From NCBI GenBank assembly GCA_910578565.1, contig CAJTQF010000019.1, positions 1-5,404 of the forward strand: a DNA stretch of 5,404 nucleotides, read 5' to 3'. Shown piece by piece: positions 5,097-5,404 of the stretch. Source of the DNA: an uncultured Christensenella sp. (GTDB lineage: Bacteria > Bacillota > Clostridia > Christensenellales > Borkfalkiaceae). A program made the position numbers and the translations under genes. Below the pieces are notes generated by a model. That model ran no database searches, was not told where the DNA came from, and saw only the letters and a list, made by a program, of their open reading frames with translations. Each line of letters starts with the position of its first letter. Position 1 is the first letter of the stretch.

Positions 5097-5124
5097 AAAA
5101 TAAGAGCTCAGCGGCTCTTATTTT
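5097..5124 (-). terminator. Terminator hairpin at the end of the small peptide gene, possibly bidirectional
   Basis: A perfect 11-bp stem pairs 5114-5124 with 5097-5107 around the 6-base loop at 5108-5113. The stem base is A/T (AAAATAAGAGC/GCTCTTATTTT), so either strand supplies a T-tract. On the minus strand TATATT follows. The stop codon of the 26-residue frame (5108-5110) is in the loop. Confidence 0.8.
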
Positions 5125-5188
5125 CATTCAACAGCTGGAGTAAATCGGTGAGGTAAGCATGTACCTCGGTCAATAAATCTTCTGGCAT
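5108..5188 (-). CDS. Small peptide gene, 26 residues, unknown function
   Basis: The frame reads MPEDLLTEVHAYLTDLLQLL then NENKSR and stop. It forms one amphipathic, leucine-rich helix, acidic at the start and basic at the end. It is too short to assign to a family. Evidence that it is coding is architectural. Its TGA lies in the loop of the terminator hairpin, exactly as in the neighbouring HTH gene, and the ATG follows the shared GGATRTTGCTATAT motif by 26 bases. The frame stays open 18 codons upstream of the ATG to a TGA, so a non-ATG start could extend it to about 43 residues. It follows the partial gene at 5245-5403 by 56 bases. It might instead be the remnant of a longer gene. Confidence 0.45.
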   Translation of the reverse strand: MPEDLLTEVHAYLTDLLQLLNENKSR

Positions 5189-5214
5189 TGCTGCATATCC
5201 AAATATTTTAAGAT

Positions 5215-5228
5215 ATATAGCAATATCC
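5215..5228 (-). promoter_or_regulatory. Upstream motif GGATATTGCTATAT of the small peptide gene
   Basis: This second copy of the 14-base motif differs at one base from the one upstream of the HTH gene and lies 26 bases before the ATG at 5188. The surroundings are AT-rich. It may be a shared promoter or a regulator-binding site; the HTH protein is one candidate regulator. Confidence 0.4.
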
Positions 5229-5244
5229 CAATTCGGAATTCAAC

Positions 5245-5403
5245 TTACACGATGTCGAACTCCTCCTCGGAGAAGAACCCTAATAGCCGCACCTTGTCCT
5301 CCGGTGTCCAGCAGGAGGATTGAGGCGGTACGGTTTCCAAAAGTTGTAAGTAGGAGTGCTCGATGTCGGCTGCCAGACGCGGAGAGATGGTCACGAACCC
5401 TTT
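5245..5403 (-). CDS. C-terminal part of an unknown protein (start outside window)
   Basis: Fifty-two codons read in from the right edge: KGFVTISPRLAADIEHSYLQ, then LLETVPPQSSCWTPEDKVRL and LGFFSEEEFDIV, ending in TAA at 5245-5247. The composition is balanced, with an acidic C-terminus, clear helical stretches (LAADIEHSYLQLL and PEDKVRLLGFF), no stops and GC-rich third positions unlike the AT-rich spacer after it. That argues for a real gene. I do not recognise the family, and there is no membrane segment in this part. Together with the small peptide gene and the HTH gene it forms a same-strand cluster with short spacers. Confidence 0.65.
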   Translation of the reverse strand, partial: KGFVTISPRLAADIEHSYLQLLETVPPQSSCWTPEDKVRLLGFFSEEEFDIV

Positions 5404-5404
5404 C

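Noticed and set aside
4715..5143. Plus-strand open frame of 142 codons opposite the HTH gene
   Set aside because: It is antisense to a clear HTH_17 protein and crosses two terminator hairpins.

Overview
The window looks like a chromosomal segment of a Bacteroidota species, probably a gut Bacteroidales; Alistipes-like is a guess. Three sites match the Bacteroidota promoter pattern (TTTG or TTG, 19-20 bases, TAnnTTTG), starts follow A-rich leaders rather than Shine-Dalgarno sequences, and there is a BspA-type leucine-rich-repeat lipoprotein. All calls come from reading the sequence; no search was run.

Left end (1-533): the start of a type B ribosomal protein L31 gene reads leftward off the edge, divergent from a tRNA gene with a CAT anticodon. 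Both have recognisable promoters, and the tRNA has a terminator. The tRNA T-arm departs from consensus.

Middle (587-3978, minus strand): one apparent transcription unit. It begins at a clear promoter (3947-3978) and runs through about 325 bases of leader, of which roughly 3712-3942 is a chain of adjacent hairpins. It then enters a gene for a 721-codon surface lipoprotein with three Ig-like repeats and BspA-type LRRs. An in-frame TAG at codon 56, where the sibling repeats have a Glu codon, breaks that gene. Next, 25 bases on, comes a 258-residue HARE-HTH plus GIY-YIG protein, probably a nuclease, closed by a strong terminator.

Right part (about 3979-5404): a leader with several hairpins precedes a 104-residue plus-strand protein of unknown function. 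An AT-rich convergent spacer with an inverted repeat follows. Then come three small minus-strand genes: an excisionase-type HTH protein, a 26-residue peptide gene and the 3' end of an unknown gene. This end resembles a mobile-element or accessory region. The HTH gene and the peptide gene share a 14-base upstream motif, and each has its stop codon inside the loop of its own terminator hairpin.

The best candidates for something undescribed are the hairpin-chain RNA upstream of the broken lipoprotein gene, the pairing of that gene with a HARE-GIY-YIG protein, and the matched architecture of the two small right-end genes.
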